Part shown: in pieces, positions 44,497 to 54,534 of the stretch
Numbering within the stretch: position 1 is the first letter of the stretch
Layout of the letters: each line of letters opens with the position of its first letter
Origin: Planctomycetota bacterium
GTDB taxonomy: Bacteria; Planctomycetota; UBA1135; UBA2386
Length of the DNA stretch: 64,000 nucleotides
Assembly: GCA_028281765.1 (NCBI GenBank)
Contig: JANQJF010000024.1
Span: forward strand, 1-64,000
Direction of reading: 5' to 3'
The notes under the pieces: model-generated
What the model was told of the DNA's origin: nothing
The model's database searches: none
The model's input: the letters and a program-made list of their open reading frames with translations, nothing else
Program-made: the position numbers and the translations under genes

Positions 44497-46251
44497 CTAC
44501 AGCTGGAACGAGAACGTGTCGGTCAGGTTGCTGACGCCGCCCGAGAAACCGGCCGCGCCGTAGAACACGTCGAGGCCGACCGCCGGGCCGAGGCCGGCGA
44601 AGATGTTCGGCAGCGCGAGGGTGCTACCGGCGCCGCCGACGAGCGTCGCTTCGAAGCCGGGACCGCCGAACGGGGCGATCATCGGGCCGAGGTCGAACAG
44701 ACGACCGTCGCTCGCCGTCAGCGGGCCGGTGCCCGCGGACAGACCGATGATCGCCAGGGTGTCACCGCCGAAGTGGCGCAGGTCGAAGCTGAGCGTCGTG
44801 CTCGCGGGGTTGTAGATGTCGTCCCAGCCGACCGGGGCGCAGGTCTGCGGACGGAAGCCTCCGACGTAGATGCGGTTCGCGGTGGCGCTAGCCGGCGGGT
44901 TCCCGGTGTTCGACAGCCACGTCGAGATGAAGTTGCGGTATGTGGCGTTGTAGGCGACTTCGGCGAAGTCGGCGTCGTTGCCCGGCTGGTCCGTGTACTG
45001 CTGCTCGGTCGTCCAGGTCAGGCCGAGGTCGTCGGAGAACGCGGCCTGGCAGCCTTCGGGCGAGCCGTCGAAGTCCGACGTGCAGACGACGCCGACCAGC
45101 GAACCGTTCGGGTCGCCGGTGATGGCCGGGAAGCCACCGTCCGCCGCGGCGACGACGACGTCCGGACGCCAGCCCGTGCCGCCGGGAGCCGAGGAGACGT
45201 AGAGCGAATCCGAGCCGGTGCGGTTGTCGTCCCACGACAGGTAGAACGTGCCTCCGAACAGGCCGAGGTCGAAGCTGTCGACGTCATCGACGCCGCCACC
45301 CGTGTAGGTGCCGACCTGCACGTCCGGAGCGAACGTCACGCCGCCGTCGAGGCTCAGCGCGAAGCGGACTTCTTCATTCGAAGAAGGCAAGCCGAGCTCT
45401 TCGAGCCACGCGACGCCGACGAACGGGCCGTCCGCACGGACTTCGATGTTGTTCTCGACGTCACCGACCAACGGGCCAGATGCATCGATCTGTTGCTCGG
45501 TCGTGAGGGTCGCACCACCGTCCAAGCTGGAGACGACGAAAATGTCGTCGTTCGACGCATTGCCACCACGATCGTCGCTGTAGGCGATGTGCACGATCAG
45601 CGGATTGGCCTGGTCGACCGCGAGCGCGATCTGGTCGACATCGTCCGGAGTCGTGTCGACGCGCAGCGGCGGGGCGAATGTCGCGCCACCGTCGTGCGAC
45701 GCGAGCAGGTAGAGCTCTTCGTCGGCGCTGCCGGTCGGATCGATGCTGACGAGGAGGTAGACGTCGACCGCGTTCGCCGCGATGAAGCGCCAGTCGCGCA
45801 CGCTACCGGTGCCCGCCGGGGTGCCCTTGTCCAGGAACTGCTCGGGCAGGAACGTCGCGCCACCGTTGGTGGAGCGGGCCAGATACATGTCGAAGCGGCC
45901 GTTCGTCGGCGAGCGATCGTCTTCCCACGCGACCCAGACGTTGTTGCCTTGGATCTGACACGCGTCGAATTGCGTCAGTTTCGTGACACCGATCGGACCC
46001 TGGTCGACGCGCAGTGGCGCGGACCAGTTCGTGCCGCGGCCGTCGGACGTGACGATGTTGATCGTATCACTGCCGCCGGTGCCGCCATCCGTGTAGGCGA
46101 TCGCCGTGAGGTCGCCGTCGGACGCGATCGACGGCAGGATGCCGAAGCCGGTCGACGTCGTGTCGAGAGGACCCTGAGACGGGCGCGGCTGAACCTGCGC
46201 GACGAGGCTGCTGGCGAGGAGCAGCGGAAGGATTGCAAACCGGTTGTTCAT
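44497..46251 (-). CDS. Secreted BNR-repeat (sialidase-like propeller) protein
   Basis: A 584-residue secreted protein with a signal peptide (residues 1-19, ending LVAQ). Multiple BNR/Asp-box elements (STNGGATF, SHDGGATF, SLDGGATL, SLDGGVTF, SDDLGLTW) form a beta-propeller (about 30-440) of the sialidase-like family. The catalytic Arg triad of true sialidases was not confirmed, so enzyme activity is uncertain. A C-terminal beta domain (about 460-584) resembles those of other planctomycete exported proteins. A clear terminator follows the gene. Confidence 0.85.
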   Translation of the reverse strand: MNNRFAILPLLLASSLVAQVQPRPSQGPLDTTSTGFGILPSIASDGDLTAIAYTDGGTGGSDTINIVTSDGRGTNWSAPLRVDQGPIGVTKLTQFDACQIQGNNVWVAWEDDRSPTNGRFDMYLARSTNGGATFLPEQFLDKGTPAGTGSVRDWRFIAANAVDVYLLVSIDPTGSADEELYLLASHDGGATFAPPLRVDTTPDDVDQIALAVDQANPLIVHIAYSDDRGGNASNDDIFVVSSLDGGATLTTEQQIDASGPLVGDVENNIEVRADGPFVGVAWLEELGLPSSNEEVRFALSLDGGVTFAPDVQVGTYTGGGVDDVDSFDLGLFGGTFYLSWDDNRTGSDSLYVSSAPGGTGWRPDVVVAAADGGFPAITGDPNGSLVGVVCTSDFDGSPEGCQAAFSDDLGLTWTTEQQYTDQPGNDADFAEVAYNATYRNFISTWLSNTGNPPASATANRIYVGGFRPQTCAPVGWDDIYNPASTTLSFDLRHFGGDTLAIIGLSAGTGPLTASDGRLFDLGPMIAPFGGPGFEATLVGGAGSTLALPNIFAGLGPAVGLDVFYGAAGFSGGVSNLTDTFSFQL

Positions 46252-46347
46252 CTCTGTTCGCTCGTTGGGGTGGAAGGAGATTCGAAGAGCGGATCCTAGC
46301 GCAACCCACGCAGTCGGGATGGCTTTGCGCTAGATTCTCGCGCGCGC

Positions 46348-49300
46348 ATGCGTCCCTCATTCCCGCTGCTCTTGTGTCTCTCGACCGCCGGTTTCGCCGC
46401 CGCGCAAACCGGCCCGAGTCCCGACCCGGCCAAGCGTCTCGAGCGGTTCGAATCCGAGGTTCGACCGATCCTCGCGAACCGCTGCTTCTCGTGCCACGGC
46501 CCGGAGAAGCAGCGCTCCGAGCTAAGGCTCGATCACATCGAACACATCCTGCGCGGCGGTGAGCGCGGACCGGCGATCGTGCCCGGCAACGTCGAGGCGA
46601 GTCGGCTCGCGCTCGCGATCGGCTACACGGAACCGGCCCTGCAGATGCCGCCGAAGCAACGTCTGCCCGACGCGGAACGCGACGTGCTGCTGCGGTGGAT
46701 CCATGACGGTGCACCGTGGCCCGACGAGCCGGTGCCGCAGGCCGGCAAGCGCAAGCCGAAGTTCGATCTCGAGGCCCGCAAGGCCGAACACTGGGCATGG
46801 CGCGATCTCGACGACGCGCCCGCGCCGAACGTGCCGACATCGCAAGCGACCTACAACGAGATCGACTCCTTCCTGCTGTCCAAGCTGAGCTCGATCGGCC
46901 TGCAGTTCGCAGAGGAGACGGACCGCACGACTCTGCTGCGCCGTGTCACTCTCGACACGACCGGCCTCCTGCCGACGACGGCGGAGCGCGACGCGTTCCT
47001 CGCGGACACCTCGGAAAGCGCCTTCGAACGCGTGGTCGATCGTCTGCTCGCATCGCCGCGCTTCGGTCAGCACTGGGCCCGACACTGGCTCGACCTGATG
47101 CGCTACGCGGAGTCGCTCGGTCACGAATTCGACTACGCGATCCCTCACGCGTGGCGCTACCGCGACTACGTCGTCCGCGCGCTGAACGCCGACGTGCCGT
47201 ACGATCAGCTCGTGCGCGAACACATCGCGGGCGACCTGCTCGAAGAACCGCGCCGACATCCCGAGCACGGCTTCAACGAGTCGATGATCGGCACGGCGCA
47301 CTGGTGGTTCTCCGAGCAGACACATTCGCCGGTCGACGTCCGGCAACACACGTCCGATCGCAACGCCAACCAGATCGACGTCATCACGAAGTCGTTCCTC
47401 GGTTTGACTGTCGCGTGCGCGCGCTGCCACGACCACAAATTCGACGCGATCTCGACGAAGGACTACTACGCGCTCAGCGGCTTTTTGAAGAGCTCGCGCT
47501 ATCTGCAGCGCGACGTCGCGGCACCGCGGGATCCGCAGCTCGTCGACGCCGCCCACCGTGCCGGCGGCGCACTCGCGCAGGCTTGGCGCACGCGCATGCG
47601 CAGAGCCGCCGACTCGATCGACGCCGAGGCCCTGCGCAAGGCGTTCGACAAGCACCGCCTCCGCGCGACTCCGGAACGATCCGACCGAGACTTCTCCCCG
47701 AACGCGAAGACGTTCGTCGACTTCCGCGACGCGAACTTCGATGACTGGTTCGTCGAGGGGCGTGCGTTCGGCGACGGCCCGACCGAAGACCAGACCTTCG
47801 TCGCCGGCGAGCAGGGCACGGCGCTGATCGACGGCCGCTGGGCCAACAGCGCTGCCGCCGGCGCGCGCGCGCAGGGCGTGCTCCACTCGCCTTCGTTCGA
47901 CATCGATCAACCGTTCTTGCACGTCTACGCGCAGGGGCAGCGAGCGCGCATCAACATCGTCGTCGAGGGCTTCCAGGTCATCCGCAACCCGATCTACGGA
48001 CGGCTCAAGCAGACGATCAACTCGCCGCTGCCACGTTGGTACACGGTCGACCTCCGCATGTGGCAGGGTCGCCGCGCGTCCCTACTCGTGTGCGACCAAG
48101 AGCCGCGCGACTTCGGCAGCGGCGGCTCACCGCGAGACTCGTTCGTCGCCGTGCAACGCATCGTGTTCTCGGACACGGAGCGCGCTCCCCCTCCGCCACG
48201 CGACGTGCCAACTGAGGCGTTCGACGACATCGGCGTGGCCGTCGACCGCGCAATCGACGCATGGGGCGCCGGCATCCTCGCGCCATCGCAGGTTCGACTG
48301 CTGAACGTCCTCTGGGCCGAGAAGCTCATCGAGCCCGGCATCGCGGTCGAGGACGCCGCGGCGCGCTTCGCGCAGGCGAACGACAGGATTCCCGGCCCGA
48401 TGTTCGTCCCCGCGATCGCCGACGGCGACGGTGACGACCACGCGGTCTACATCCGAGGCGGGCACCGCAACGAAGGGGACATCGTGCCGCGACGGTTCTT
48501 GACCGCACTCGGCGGTGAGGAACCGGCGCCGCACCGACGCGAGGACGGCAGTGGTCGACGTCGTCTCGCCGAGGAGACGGTCGACAACCCGTTCGCGTCC
48601 CGCGTCATCGTCAACCGGCTCTGGCACCACGTGTTCGGCCGAGGCATCGTCCCGACCGTCGACAACTTCGGCGTGCTCGGTCAGCCGCCGTCGCATCCCG
48701 AACTGCTCGATTGGCTCGCGCGTCGATTCATCGACGACGGCTGGTCGATCAAGCGCGCGCTGCGGCGCATGCTCGTGTCGCGTGCCTATCGCTCGACCAG
48801 CGCCGCGAGCGCAGGCGCCGTCGAACTCGACCCTGAGAACGTGCACCTGCACCGCGCCTCGGTTCGCCGCATGACTTCGGAGTCGGTCCGCGACGTGATC
48901 CTCCAGCTCAGCACGCGTCTCGATGACAAGCTGGAAGGCCCCGCGGTGCCAACGCACCTGACGCGACATATGACCGGCCGAGGCCGCCCGCGCTCGGGCC
49001 CGCTCGACGGCCATGGTCGCCGCAGTCTCTACCTCAGCGTGACGCGAAACTTCCTCTCGCCGTTCTTGCTGGCGTTCGACACGCCGTTGCCGGCCGACAC
49101 GCGTGGCCGCCGTGACGTCACGAACGTCCCTGCGCAGGCGCTCGCGCTCCTCAATGACCCGTTCGTCATCGCCGAAGCGAAGCGCTGGGCGGAAGCCACG
49201 CGCGAGATCCAAGACCACGCCGAGCGCGTCGTCGCGATCTTCGAACGCGCGATGACGCGCCGACCAAGCCCGTCGGAAGAGCGACGCCTCGTCGAATTCG

Positions 49301-49407
49301 TCCGGAGCCAGGCCGAGACACACGGCTGCGGCATCGACGACGTCAAACCGTGGGCCGACCTCTGCCACGCCCTGATCAACGCGAAAGAGTTCCTCTACAT
49401 CCGATGA
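46348..49407 (+). CDS. Planctomycete cytochrome c (PSCyt1) / DUF1549 / DUF1553 protein
   Basis: A 1019-residue secreted protein with a signal peptide (about residues 1-20). PSCyt1 cytochrome c domain with heme motif C46-x-x-C49-H50 (NRCFSCHGPEK). Then DUF1549 (PSCyt2, about 150-380, with HWARHWLDLMRYAES and a CARCHDHKFDAIS motif), a central insertion (about 440-650), and DUF1553 (PSD1, about 730-1010, with NPFASRVIVNRLWHHVFG). These proteins are specific to Planctomycetes and relatives, with a predicted role in periplasmic redox or carbohydrate processing. The stop overlaps the next start (ATGA). Confidence 0.93.
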   Translation: MRPSFPLLLCLSTAGFAAAQTGPSPDPAKRLERFESEVRPILANRCFSCHGPEKQRSELRLDHIEHILRGGERGPAIVPGNVEASRLALAIGYTEPALQMPPKQRLPDAERDVLLRWIHDGAPWPDEPVPQAGKRKPKFDLEARKAEHWAWRDLDDAPAPNVPTSQATYNEIDSFLLSKLSSIGLQFAEETDRTTLLRRVTLDTTGLLPTTAERDAFLADTSESAFERVVDRLLASPRFGQHWARHWLDLMRYAESLGHEFDYAIPHAWRYRDYVVRALNADVPYDQLVREHIAGDLLEEPRRHPEHGFNESMIGTAHWWFSEQTHSPVDVRQHTSDRNANQIDVITKSFLGLTVACARCHDHKFDAISTKDYYALSGFLKSSRYLQRDVAAPRDPQLVDAAHRAGGALAQAWRTRMRRAADSIDAEALRKAFDKHRLRATPERSDRDFSPNAKTFVDFRDANFDDWFVEGRAFGDGPTEDQTFVAGEQGTALIDGRWANSAAAGARAQGVLHSPSFDIDQPFLHVYAQGQRARINIVVEGFQVIRNPIYGRLKQTINSPLPRWYTVDLRMWQGRRASLLVCDQEPRDFGSGGSPRDSFVAVQRIVFSDTERAPPPPRDVPTEAFDDIGVAVDRAIDAWGAGILAPSQVRLLNVLWAEKLIEPGIAVEDAAARFAQANDRIPGPMFVPAIADGDGDDHAVYIRGGHRNEGDIVPRRFLTALGGEEPAPHRREDGSGRRRLAEETVDNPFASRVIVNRLWHHVFGRGIVPTVDNFGVLGQPPSHPELLDWLARRFIDDGWSIKRALRRMLVSRAYRSTSAASAGAVELDPENVHLHRASVRRMTSESVRDVILQLSTRLDDKLEGPAVPTHLTRHMTGRGRPRSGPLDGHGRRSLYLSVTRNFLSPFLLAFDTPLPADTRGRRDVTNVPAQALALLNDPFVIAEAKRWAEATREIQDHAERVVAIFERAMTRRPSPSEERRLVEFVRSQAETHGCGIDDVKPWADLCHALINAKEFLYIR

Positions 49408-50777
49408 TCGATCGCCGCCGCTTCCTGACGACCACCGCCGCCGGTTTCGGCGCGATCGCCTTCGACGGTCTTCTGCCGCGCATCCGCTCCGCCGACGTGC
49501 CGCTGCCGCACTACGCGCCGAAGGCGCAGAGCGTGATCTTCCTCTACATGGACGGCGGTCCGTCTGCGATGGACACCTTCGACCCGAAGCCGCGCCTGAC
49601 GAAGGAGGACGGCAAGAAGTTCGGGATGAAGATGGAGCCGACGCAGTTCAACAACAACGGCAACACGCTCGGCTCTCCATGGAAGTTTCGCCGCTACGGC
49701 GAATCGGGTCTCGAGGTCAGCGACCTGTTCCCCCACGTCGGGCGATGCGCCGACAAGCTCGCGGTCGTTCGTTCGATGTACGCGACGTTCTCGGAGCACA
49801 CGAACGCGAACTACTTCCTCCACACCGGCCACGGCCTGCAGGGTCGCCCGAGCATGGGCGCATGGGTCAACTACGGACTCGGCAGCCCCAACGACGACCT
49901 GCCGGGATTCGTCGTCCTCGATACGGGACTGACTCCGCCGGGTGGCCTCGACAATTTCGGCAGCGCGTTCCTATCGGCGAAATTCCAAGCGTCGGTCTTC
50001 AAGAACGGGAACCACCCCGTCGCGAACATCCGTCCCGCGGACAAGAGAGCCGAACTCCAGCGCAACAAGCTCGCCCTCGTGCAGGACCTCGACGAGTCGA
50101 TGCTCGCGTCGATGACCTCGGCGGGCGCGATCGACGCCGCGATGGCCAACTACGACCTCGCCTACCGCATGCAGTCGGCGATTCCCGAGCTCGCGAATCT
50201 CGACGGTGAGTCGGACGCGACCAAGACGATGTACGGGCTCGAGCACGCGTACGAGCCGACGCGTCTCTACGGGCGCCACTGCCTGCTGGCACGACGCCTC
50301 GTCGAACGGGGCGTGCGCTTCATCGAGCTGACCTGCCCGAACGTCTCGGGCGACCGCTGGGACCAACACGGCAACCTCAAGCAGGGTCACGAGAACAACG
50401 CCCGCGCCGTCGATCAACCGATCGCCGCGCTCCTCAAGGACCTCGAACAGCGTGGCCTGCTCGACCACACGCTCGTCGTGTGGGCCGGCGAGTTCGGCCG
50501 CACGCCGTTCGCGCAGGGACGCAACGGACGCGACCACAACCCGTTCGGCTTCACGATCTGGATGGCGGGAGCGGGGATCCGTGGCGGCACGGTCTACGGC
50601 GCGACCGACGAGTACGGCTACCACGCGGTCGAAGGACGCACGACCTTCCACGACCTCCACGCGACGATGCTGCACCTGCTCGGCATCGACCACGAACGTC
50701 TGACGTATCGTTTCAGCGGACGGGACATTCGGTTGACGGACGTGCACGGCCACCGCATCGAAGCGATCCTGGCCTGA
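49404..50777 (+). CDS. DUF1501 protein, Tat-exported
   Basis: A 457-residue protein with a twin-arginine signal (MIDRRRFLTTTAAG). The DUF1501 sulfatase-like fold is seen in SVIFLYMDGGPSAMDTFDPKP, WDQHGNLKQGHENN and VVWAGEFGRTPFAQGRNGRDH. In Planctomycetes DUF1501 genes almost always follow a DUF1549/DUF1553 gene, as here; the two overlap by four bases and are surely co-expressed. The biochemical function is not established; a periplasmic hydrolytic role coupled to the cytochrome partner is proposed. Confidence 0.93.
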   Translation: MIDRRRFLTTTAAGFGAIAFDGLLPRIRSADVPLPHYAPKAQSVIFLYMDGGPSAMDTFDPKPRLTKEDGKKFGMKMEPTQFNNNGNTLGSPWKFRRYGESGLEVSDLFPHVGRCADKLAVVRSMYATFSEHTNANYFLHTGHGLQGRPSMGAWVNYGLGSPNDDLPGFVVLDTGLTPPGGLDNFGSAFLSAKFQASVFKNGNHPVANIRPADKRAELQRNKLALVQDLDESMLASMTSAGAIDAAMANYDLAYRMQSAIPELANLDGESDATKTMYGLEHAYEPTRLYGRHCLLARRLVERGVRFIELTCPNVSGDRWDQHGNLKQGHENNARAVDQPIAALLKDLEQRGLLDHTLVVWAGEFGRTPFAQGRNGRDHNPFGFTIWMAGAGIRGGTVYGATDEYGYHAVEGRTTFHDLHATMLHLLGIDHERLTYRFSGRDIRLTDVHGHRIEAILA

Positions 50778-50869
50778 TCCTCGGCTGATTGCCGGTTTGG
50801 GACAGCCGAGGTCTCCCGCAGACGGCTACACTGACAGTCCTCGCAGCCTGTTCACAACAGGGAGGACGC

Positions 50870-52186
50870 GTGACTCAGTTTGATTCGTCGGCCGACAGTG
50901 CGGCCGATCTTCGGCTCGACCGCCGCAGCTTCTTGCGCGGCAGCATGCTCGGCGCTGCCGGCCTCTGCGCGGCGCCCATGGGCGCGCCGCTCCGACTGCT
51001 CCAGAACGCGCGGACGGACGCCCCCGCGCATAGCGTGATCCAGATCTTCCTGACCGGCGGCCTGAGCCACATCGACTCCTTCGACCCCAAGCCTTCGGCG
51101 CCGGTCGAGTATCGCGGCGAGTACCGCACGGTGAAGTCGAAGCTCGACGGCGAGTACTTCACGCACGTCATCCCGCGCATCGCCGCGATCGCCGACAAGC
51201 TCACGGTCATCCGATCGATGACGCACGGCGAAGCCGCGCACGAACGCGGCATACACAACATGATGACGGGTTATCGCCCGAGCCCCGTCATCACCTACCC
51301 CAGTATGGGTTCGGTCGTCGCGCACGAGCTCGGGGGCCGCAACAACCTGCCAGCGTACGTCTGCGTGCCGTCCGGCGGACAGTTTCGTGGCACTGGCTAT
51401 CTGAGCGCTGCCTACGCGCCGTTCGAGCTCGGCGCCGAGCCCAACTCACGCAACTTCAAGGTGCGCGACATGACGACGCCCACGGGCGTGGATCCGGACC
51501 GACTCGCCCGAAGGCGCGCACTCGTCGCCGAGATCGACTCCGAATTCGACAAGCGCGGCAAGTCGGACGCGGTCGAGGCGAGCGCGGCGTTCTACGACCA
51601 GGCGTACGAGCTGATCGGCTCCGAGGCCGGACGCGCCGCATTCGACCTCGACAAGGAGCCTGCAAAGCTGCGCGATCGGTACGGCCGCACCACGCTCGGG
51701 CAGCGGCTCCTTCTCGCGCGTCGCTTGGCAGAAGCGGGCGTCCGCTTCATCCACGTCCAACACGCCGGGTACGACAACCACCGCCGCATCTTCCCGACGC
51801 TGCGCACTCGGCTCGCGGAGGTCGACCGCGCGTTCTCCACGCTGATCGCAGACCTCGACTCGCGCGGATCCCTCGAGAACACACTCGTGCTGCTGACCAC
51901 CGAGTTCGGTCGCACGCCGAAGGTCAACCGAGACGCCGGTCGCGACCACTGGCCGCGCGTGTTCTCGGTCGTGCTCGCCGGTGGCGGCGTCAAGCGCGGC
52001 TACATTCACGGCTCTTCGACCGCGACCGGCGCCGAACCCGCGACCGATCCGGTCACGGCTCCGGATCTCGCCGCGACGGTGTTCACACAGGTCGGCATCG
52101 ATCCGAGCCACGAACTCATGAGCCCCGGCGACCGACCGATCGAGATCGTGCGCGACGCGCGCATCGTGCGAGACCTGCTGGCGTGA
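50870..52186 (+). CDS. DUF1501 protein, second copy
   Basis: A 438-residue protein with the Tat-like motif DRRSFLRGSMLGAAG. DUF1501 features: VIQIFLTGGLSHIDSFDPKP, HVQHAGYDNHRRIF, LTTEFGRTPKVNRDAGRDHWP. It is clearly paralogous to the upstream copy but diverged, so probably not a recent duplicate. GTG 50870 has GGAGG close upstream; an extended frame upstream is unlikely. Its stop overlaps the next ATG by one base (TGATG), linking it to the PPC-domain gene. Confidence 0.92.
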   Translation: MTQFDSSADSAADLRLDRRSFLRGSMLGAAGLCAAPMGAPLRLLQNARTDAPAHSVIQIFLTGGLSHIDSFDPKPSAPVEYRGEYRTVKSKLDGEYFTHVIPRIAAIADKLTVIRSMTHGEAAHERGIHNMMTGYRPSPVITYPSMGSVVAHELGGRNNLPAYVCVPSGGQFRGTGYLSAAYAPFELGAEPNSRNFKVRDMTTPTGVDPDRLARRRALVAEIDSEFDKRGKSDAVEASAAFYDQAYELIGSEAGRAAFDLDKEPAKLRDRYGRTTLGQRLLLARRLAEAGVRFIHVQHAGYDNHRRIFPTLRTRLAEVDRAFSTLIADLDSRGSLENTLVLLTTEFGRTPKVNRDAGRDHWPRVFSVVLAGGGVKRGYIHGSSTATGAEPATDPVTAPDLAATVFTQVGIDPSHELMSPGDRPIEIVRDARIVRDLLA

Positions 52187-54528
52187 TGAGAAATTCGCTA
52201 CTGCTCGTCTTCCTCCTGCTCTCCGTCGCACTACCGGCGCAGTCGCCGACGATGGACGCGCTCTACCCGATGGGCGGCGAACGCGGCAAGGAGATCGAAG
52301 TCACGTTCTACGGACGTCGCATCGACGACGCCGAGGATCTGTTCTTCTACCGCCAGGGCCTGCACGTGCTCGGCGTCGAGAAGATCCCGAAGAACACGCG
52401 GTCGGTGAAGATGCGTCTCCGCATCGACGCGGACTGTCCGCTCGGCGCGCATCCTCTGCGCATCCGCACGAAGCGCGGCATCACGAACATGAAGTTGTTC
52501 TGGGTCGGCGTGCTCCCGGAGCTGCACGAAAAGGGCGCCAACGACACCCGCGAGCAGGCACGCGAGATCCCACTGAACGTCACGATCAACGGCACAATCC
52601 GCAGCGAGGACCGCGACTGGTACGCGGTCGACGTGCCGGCCGGGTCCCGCGCGCATTTCGAGGTGCAGGGCATCCGGCTCGGTCACATCGAGTTCGACCC
52701 GTACCTGACGATCTACGACGAGGCCGGCAAGGAAGTCGACAGCTGCGACAACTGCGCGTTCGGCCGCATGGACCCGCTGTGCTCGGTCGAAACCGAGAAG
52801 GCCGCGCGGTTCTACATCGAGCTGCGTGAAGCGGCGCACGGCGGCTCGCGCGGCAGCATCTATCGACTGCACGTCGGCACCTTCCCGCGGCCGACTGCCG
52901 CGCTGCCCTCGGGCGGCAAGCCCGGTGAGACGATCGAGCTGACACTGTTGGGCGACGGCCCGCCGCGGCACGCGACGGTGACGCTGCCGCACGTCGACGA
53001 GCCGTTCTTCGACTACTTCCCGGAGACGGAGCACGGGATCTCCCCCACGCCGATCCGACTGCGTCTCGCCCACGCGACCAACGTTCTCGAACCCGAGAAG
53101 CGCGAGCCGAAGAAGCATCCGGTCGTCGAGATTCCGAGCGCGATCGGCGGCGTGCTCGCCAAGCCTGGCGAAATCGACCGATATCGCTTCCGCGCCAAGA
53201 AGGGCGAACGCCTCGTCGTCCGCGCTCTCTCGCGCTCGCTGCGCTCGCCGGTCGATCCCGTCGTGTTCGTGACCCGCGGTGACTCGCGCAGCGCGAACGA
53301 CGACAGTGGCGGCACGCTCGACAGCGTCGTCAACTTCCGCGCCAAGGAAGACGGGACGTACACCGTGTCGATCTACGACCACCTGAGGCGCGGTGGCCCC
53401 GAGTTCGTCTACCGCCTCGAAGTCACGCGGCCCGACGGACGCATCTCGACGCGCACATCGCTGCGGCGGGACGCGGAATGGGTCGCCGTGCCGCGAGGCG
53501 GGCGGATGATGACGATCTTGACGGCGACGAACAAGGTCGACGGCGCCAAGCCGATCTTGATGGGGCTACCGGCAGGAGTCTCCGCGCTCACGACCGAGTT
53601 CCGCGCCGGTGCCTCGACCGTCCCGGTCGTGCTCGAGGCCGCCGGCTGGGCTTCGATCACCGGCAGGCAGGCGAACGTCGGCCTGCTCCACCCGGGCCGA
53701 AGCGACGTCCGTTCGGCCCGACTTCACGACTTCGTGCGCCTCATCCGTGTGCGCAACGACCAGACATACTCCGGTCGCTACGCGCACAGCCTGCCGGTCG
53801 CGGTGACGGACCCCGCGCCGTTCGCGGTCGAAGTCGAGCCCCCGACCGTGCCGATCGTCCGCGGCAGCCCGCTGCGACTGCGCGTGAAGCTGACTCGAGC
53901 CAAGGGCTTCGACGACGCGGTGCGCGTGCGCCTAGCCTGGCTCCCGCCTGGAATCTCCGCCGGCGAAGTCACGGTGCCGAAGGGCAAGGACACCGCCACG
54001 ATCCCGCTGAGCGCGAGCGGGTCGGCGCGTCCCGGCTCGTGGCACGTCGCTGGCTATGGACTGATCAACCGACGTGGCGGCACTCTCCGCGTCGGCACCA
54101 ATCTCGCGCCGCTCGAGGTCGCGACCCAGTGGGTCACCGCGAAGATCGGCAAGGCCCGCACCGAACTCGGCGCGAACGCCGAGCTCGCAATCGACCTGAC
54201 GAAGGGCAAAGCGTTTGCCGGCGACGCGAAGGCGGAGCTGCTGAACCTCCCGCGCGGCGTGACCGCGAAGCCCGCGACCCTGCGCGCGGATACGAAGCGA
54301 ATCGAGATGCCGCTCGCGATCGACAAGAAGGCGGCGACCGGCAAGCACCGCCCGCTGCTGCGCGTGACGGTTCCGTCGAAGTCCGGGCCAATCGTGCACT
54401 ACTTCCGCGGTGGCGAGCTGCGGGTGCACAAACCGCTCCCGAAGCGCAAGGCCGCCAAGGCGAAACCAAACGCCAAGCCCACGCCACCCAAACCCGATCG
54501 CGGCTCCGTCGCCAAACCGAAGACCTGA
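52186..54528 (+). CDS. Secreted pre-peptidase C-terminal (PPC) domain protein
   Basis: A 780-residue secreted protein with a signal peptide (residues 1-19, ending LPAQ). An N-terminal IPT/Ig-like domain (about 22-110) precedes at least two PPC-type beta-sandwich domains, the first with DRDWYAVDVPAGSRAHFEV and the second near residues 325-430 with YRFRAKKGERLVVRAL. Further beta-rich repeats follow, then a Lys/Pro/Ala-rich tail (about 745-780). PPC proteins in Planctomycetes commonly sit in PSD1/DUF1501 loci. It has no protease motif and probably binds carbohydrate or protein. Confidence 0.88.
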   Translation: MRNSLLLVFLLLSVALPAQSPTMDALYPMGGERGKEIEVTFYGRRIDDAEDLFFYRQGLHVLGVEKIPKNTRSVKMRLRIDADCPLGAHPLRIRTKRGITNMKLFWVGVLPELHEKGANDTREQAREIPLNVTINGTIRSEDRDWYAVDVPAGSRAHFEVQGIRLGHIEFDPYLTIYDEAGKEVDSCDNCAFGRMDPLCSVETEKAARFYIELREAAHGGSRGSIYRLHVGTFPRPTAALPSGGKPGETIELTLLGDGPPRHATVTLPHVDEPFFDYFPETEHGISPTPIRLRLAHATNVLEPEKREPKKHPVVEIPSAIGGVLAKPGEIDRYRFRAKKGERLVVRALSRSLRSPVDPVVFVTRGDSRSANDDSGGTLDSVVNFRAKEDGTYTVSIYDHLRRGGPEFVYRLEVTRPDGRISTRTSLRRDAEWVAVPRGGRMMTILTATNKVDGAKPILMGLPAGVSALTTEFRAGASTVPVVLEAAGWASITGRQANVGLLHPGRSDVRSARLHDFVRLIRVRNDQTYSGRYAHSLPVAVTDPAPFAVEVEPPTVPIVRGSPLRLRVKLTRAKGFDDAVRVRLAWLPPGISAGEVTVPKGKDTATIPLSASGSARPGSWHVAGYGLINRRGGTLRVGTNLAPLEVATQWVTAKIGKARTELGANAELAIDLTKGKAFAGDAKAELLNLPRGVTAKPATLRADTKRIEMPLAIDKKAATGKHRPLLRVTVPSKSGPIVHYFRGGELRVHKPLPKRKAAKAKPNAKPTPPKPDRGSVAKPKT

Positions 54529-54534
54529 GGCTCC